Assembly: GCA_030691665.1 (NCBI GenBank)
Contig: JAUYDU010000141.1
Span: 1-7,947 of the forward strand
Length of the DNA: 7,947 nt
Source: Chloroflexota bacterium
Lineage (GTDB): Bacteria; Chloroflexota; Dehalococcoidia; SM23-28-2
Direction: 5' to 3'
Part shown: positions 6,305 to 7,947 of the stretch, in pieces
Layout of the letters: the number at the start of each line of letters is the position of its first letter
How positions within the stretch are numbered: position 1 is the stretch's first letter
The notes under the pieces: model-generated
The model's input: only the letters and a program-made list of their open reading frames with translations
The model's database searches: none
What the model was told of the DNA's origin: nothing
Position numbers and translations under genes: made by a program

Positions 6305-6778
6305 TTAACGTTCTTTGAGGAGGGCTATCGCCAGGGCGGCGATGGCCAGGCCGCGGCCGATGTCGCCGACCCCCTCGTTGGTGGTGGCTTTGACGCTCAC
6401 TTTCGATTCCTCCAGGGCGAGGGTCTGGGCGATGCGCTGTCGCATCTGGGCGATGTGTGGACCCAGGCGGGGCCTCTCGGCGATGACGGTGGCGTCCACA
6501 TTCTCCACCGAATAGCCCACCTGAGCGATCATCTGCACCGTCTGGGCCAGGAGCCGGCGGCTGTCGGCCCTGGCATAGGTCGGGTCGTCCGGCGGGAAGA
6601 AGTGGCCGATGTCGCCCAGGCTCGCTGCTCCCAGGAGGGCGTCCATGATGGCGTGGAGGAGCACGTCGGCGTCGCTGTGGCCGGCGAGGCCGGTTTCGCC
6701 CGCTATCTCGACGCCGCCCAGGATCAGGCGGCGACCCTCCTGAAACTTGTGAATATCATAGCCGATGCCCACGCGCAT
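6305..6778 (-). CDS. ispF: 2-C-methyl-D-erythritol 2,4-cyclodiphosphate synthase
   Basis: IspF converts CDP-methylerythritol 2-phosphate to the cyclic diphosphate with release of CMP, in the MEP isoprenoid pathway. It acts as a homotrimer with a catalytic zinc. The 157-residue product from the ATG at 6778 begins MRVGIGYDIHKF. Asp8, His10 and His42 are at the positions of the zinc ligands, and GHSDADVLLHAIMDALLGAA and GDIGHFFPP are family signatures. The C-terminal KATTNEGVGDIGRGLAIAALA segment is also typical. An upstream in-frame ATG at 6814 would add 12 unrelated residues and lies inside the repeat element at 6799-6929, so the shorter start is preferred. The ribosome-binding site at the chosen start is weak. 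It works one enzyme (IspE) downstream of the neighbouring IspD. Confidence 0.96.
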   Translation of the reverse strand: MRVGIGYDIHKFQEGRRLILGGVEIAGETGLAGHSDADVLLHAIMDALLGAASLGDIGHFFPPDDPTYARADSRRLLAQTVQMIAQVGYSVENVDATVIAERPRLGPHIAQMRQRIAQTLALEESKVSVKATTNEGVGDIGRGLAIAALAIALLKER

Positions 6779-6790
6779 GTCTAACCGTCC

Positions 6791-6798
6791 GCTTTCTA
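6791..6798. repeat. Left copy of GCTTTCTA direct repeat
   Basis: This exact 8-base sequence recurs at 6930-6937, directly abutting the two ends of the 131-bp inverted-repeat unit. It is consistent with target-site duplication. Confidence 0.55.
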
Positions 6799-6929
6799 AT
6801 GATCGGTGCACCATTGGTGGGTAGGTTTTTCACGACCCCAGCCTGAAGGCTGGGGCATCGAGAGTGCCAGGTATGCCCCCGCCTTTAGGCGGGGGTGGAG
6901 AAGCAACCCACCGATTGTGAACCGGCCAC
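6799..6929. mobile_element. Candidate MITE-like element, 131 bp
   Basis: The ends are inverted copies: 6799-6822 against the reverse complement of 6906-6929 match at 18 of 24 positions, including the inner GGTGGGT/ACCCACC. Inside are two perfect 8-bp hairpins, CCCCAGCC-TGAA-GGCTGGGG (6836-6855) and CCCCCGCC-TTTA-GGCGGGGG (6876-6895). The direct repeat GCTTTCTA flanks the unit on both sides (6791-6798 and 6930-6937) and looks like an 8-bp target duplication. There is no open frame inside. Removing the unit and one flank copy would leave ispD and ispF 27 bases apart. The paired hairpins also resemble the ends of IS200/IS605-type elements, so the parent family is undecided. Confidence 0.6.
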
Positions 6930-6937
6930 GCTTTCTA
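6930..6937. repeat. Right copy of GCTTTCTA direct repeat
   Basis: This is the second exact copy of the 8-base sequence. It lies 7 bases before the ispD stop codon, so the presumed insertion just missed the coding sequence. Confidence 0.55.
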
Positions 6938-6944
6938 TCAGTTG

Positions 6945-7613
6945 TCAGGCTGTGCTTAGCAGTGCTTCCACCAGGGTTAAGTCCTCAGGGGTGGCCACCT
7001 TGATGTTGCGAGGGGAGCCCTGGAATACTCGCACCTGGTGGCCCATCTGCTCCACCAGGGCGGCGTCATCGGTGGCCTCGCCCCGGGCCCGCTGATGGGC
7101 CTGGCGCAGCAGGTCGTAGCGGAAGACCTGGGGCGTCTGGGCCGCCCAGAGCTCGCCCCGCGATAGCGTCCGCCTCACCAGGCCCGAGGGGTCCACCTCC
7201 TTTATCGTGTCGCTGACGGGTAGGGCGGCGATGGCCGCGCCGGTGTGGCGGGCGGCCTCCAGACCTCGCTCGATAAGGTCGGCCGTCACCAGAGGCCGGG
7301 CGCCGTCGTGGACGACCACCCACTGGCAGGGTGGGAGGGCCGTCAGACCTTTGCCCACCGAGTCCTGCCGCCGCTCTCCCCCGGCGCAGATGGTCGCTAC
7401 CTTATCCAGGCCGGCCTCGGCCACCAGTTCCTTGCCACGGTCTAGGCTCTGCGGTGAGAGAACCAGCACGATGGTGTCCACCCGGCGGCAGACCTCGAAG
7501 GCAATGAGGGTGTGGGCGAGAAGGGGCTTGCCGCCGACGATGGCGAACAGCTTGTCGCCACCGCCCAGGCGCTGGCTGCGACCGGCGGCAGCGATGATGG
7601 CACCGACCCCCAC
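6945..7613 (-). CDS. ispD: 2-C-methyl-D-erythritol 4-phosphate cytidylyltransferase
   Basis: IspD joins CTP and methylerythritol phosphate to form CDP-methylerythritol in the MEP pathway. From the GTG at 7613 the product is 222 residues, within the family's usual length. The N-terminal nucleotide-binding loop is AIIAAAGRSQRLGGGDKLF (residues 5-23). GGERRQDSV (78-86), VVVHDGARP (99-107), an ATDDAALVE segment and the NIKVATPEDL end motif are all typical. The frame stays open upstream to another GTG at 7700, which would add 29 residues translated from a purine-rich repeat tract. That extension resembles nothing in the family, so 7613 is preferred; AAGGGGGG just before it can serve as a ribosome-binding site. 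The gene follows the PIN/TRAM protein by 86 bases and precedes ispF. Confidence 0.94.
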   Translation of the reverse strand: MGVGAIIAAAGRSQRLGGGDKLFAIVGGKPLLAHTLIAFEVCRRVDTIVLVLSPQSLDRGKELVAEAGLDKVATICAGGERRQDSVGKGLTALPPCQWVVVHDGARPLVTADLIERGLEAARHTGAAIAALPVSDTIKEVDPSGLVRRTLSRGELWAAQTPQVFRYDLLRQAHQRARGEATDDAALVEQMGHQVRVFQGSPRNIKVATPEDLTLVEALLSTA

Positions 7614-7666
7614 CCCCCCTTGCCCCGGGCAAGAGGGAAGCAGGAAGGAGGAAGGCCCCGCCCCCC

Positions 7667-7694
7667 TTCTTCCTTCTTCCTTCTTCCTTCTTCC
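7667..7694. repeat. Tandem heptamer (TTCTTCC)4
   Basis: Four perfect copies of TTCTTCC run from 7667 to 7694, between the PIN/TRAM stop and ispD. A purine-rich stretch on the same strand at 7631-7655 (containing GGAAGGAGGAAGG) is roughly complementary to it, so the two could pair across the short G/C spacer. The unit length is not a multiple of three. Confidence 0.85.
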
Positions 7695-7699
7695 AGTCA

Positions 7700-7947
7700 C
7701 TAGACGGCCTTGGGCTGGGCGAAGATCATCCGCCCGGCCACGGTCTGGAGGACGCGGGTGACGATGACCTCCATCTCCTCGTTCAGGTGGCGGCGACCGC
7801 CGTCGACGACCACCATGGTTCCATCATCGAGGAAGCCGACGCCCTGGCCCATCTCCTTCCCTTCCTGGATGATGCGCACTGCCATCTCCTCGCCGGGCAG
7901 GACCACCACCTTGACGGCGTTAGCCAGGTGGTTGACGTTGAGGACGC
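7700..7947 (-). CDS. PIN/TRAM domain protein, C-terminal part (YacL-like)
   Basis: The last 81 residues of a protein whose start lies outside the window. The visible part is VLNVNHLANAVK followed by a TRAM-type RNA-binding beta-barrel: VVLPGEEMAVRIIQEGKE, GQGVGFLDDGTMVVVDGG, VIVTRVLQTVAGRMIFAQP. This matches the C-terminal end of the YacL family, membrane proteins with an N-terminal multi-span region, a PIN nuclease-like domain and a TRAM domain. Those N-terminal parts cannot be checked here. In Bacillus the same gene is directly upstream of ispD and ispF, as it is here. The role of the family is not well established. The stop codon TAG at 7702-7700 is followed by the repeat tract before ispD. 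Confidence 0.9.
   Translation of the reverse strand, partial: VLNVNHLANAVKVVVLPGEEMAVRIIQEGKEMGQGVGFLDDGTMVVVDGGRRHLNEEMEVIVTRVLQTVAGRMIFAQPKAV

Noticed and set aside
6836..6895. The two perfect hairpins between ispD and ispF as intrinsic terminators
   Set aside because: Neither is followed by a T-run on the transcribed strand, and both sit inside an inverted-repeat unit with flanking direct repeats.
7614..7700. 29-residue N-terminal extension of IspD from the GTG at 7700
   Set aside because: It is translated from the heptamer tract and resembles no family sequence; the GTG at 7613 places the nucleotide-binding loop at the usual distance from the N-terminus.

Overview
The window is a GC-rich bacterial chromosome segment in which every supported gene lies on the minus strand. 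It is therefore read from high to low coordinates: a PIN/TRAM protein (3' part), ispD, ispF, cysE, cysS, tRNA-Thr(TGT), tRNA-Tyr(GTA), tRNA-Thr(GGT), tuf, rpmG, secE, nusG, rplK, a small retropepsin-like aspartic protease, and rplA (5' part). The protein sequences and gene order suggest Chloroflexota, perhaps near Dehalococcoidia. That placement rests on remembered family features such as the VCGVTPYD..HLGHA form of CysS, not on a search. The gene set is chromosomal housekeeping, so the unusual material lies mostly at the junctions between genes.

Region 7947-4037 is a metabolic block. The PIN/TRAM protein, IspD and IspF (two steps of the MEP isoprenoid pathway) are followed by CysE and CysS, which make the cysteine precursor O-acetylserine and charge tRNA-Cys. 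CysS starts on a TTG whose last two bases are also the first two of the CysE stop codon. Three junctions hold extra DNA. A (TTCTTCC)4 tract lies between the PIN/TRAM gene and ispD. A 131-bp candidate MITE with 24-bp inverted ends and an 8-bp flanking direct repeat lies between ispD and ispF. A roughly 200-bp stem-loop cluster lies between ispF and cysE.

Region 4036-2073 is the translation block. A consensus-like sigma70 promoter (TTGACT, 17 bp, TATACT) sits between cysS and the first tRNA and is the likely start of a tRNA-Thr/tRNA-Tyr/tRNA-Thr/tuf/rpmG transcript. The tRNA order matches the enterobacterial thrU-tyrU-glyT-thrT-tufB operon without the Gly tRNA. Short palindromes fill the spacers.

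Region 2030-1 is the secE-nusG-rplK-rplA string. The ancestral rplK-rplA pair is split by a retropepsin-like protease gene. Its reading frame has no stop codon and runs directly into ribosomal protein L1, so as sequenced one open frame encodes protease plus L1. This is the most unusual coding observation in the window. It may be a true fusion, an overlapping translational arrangement, or a one-base sequence error.
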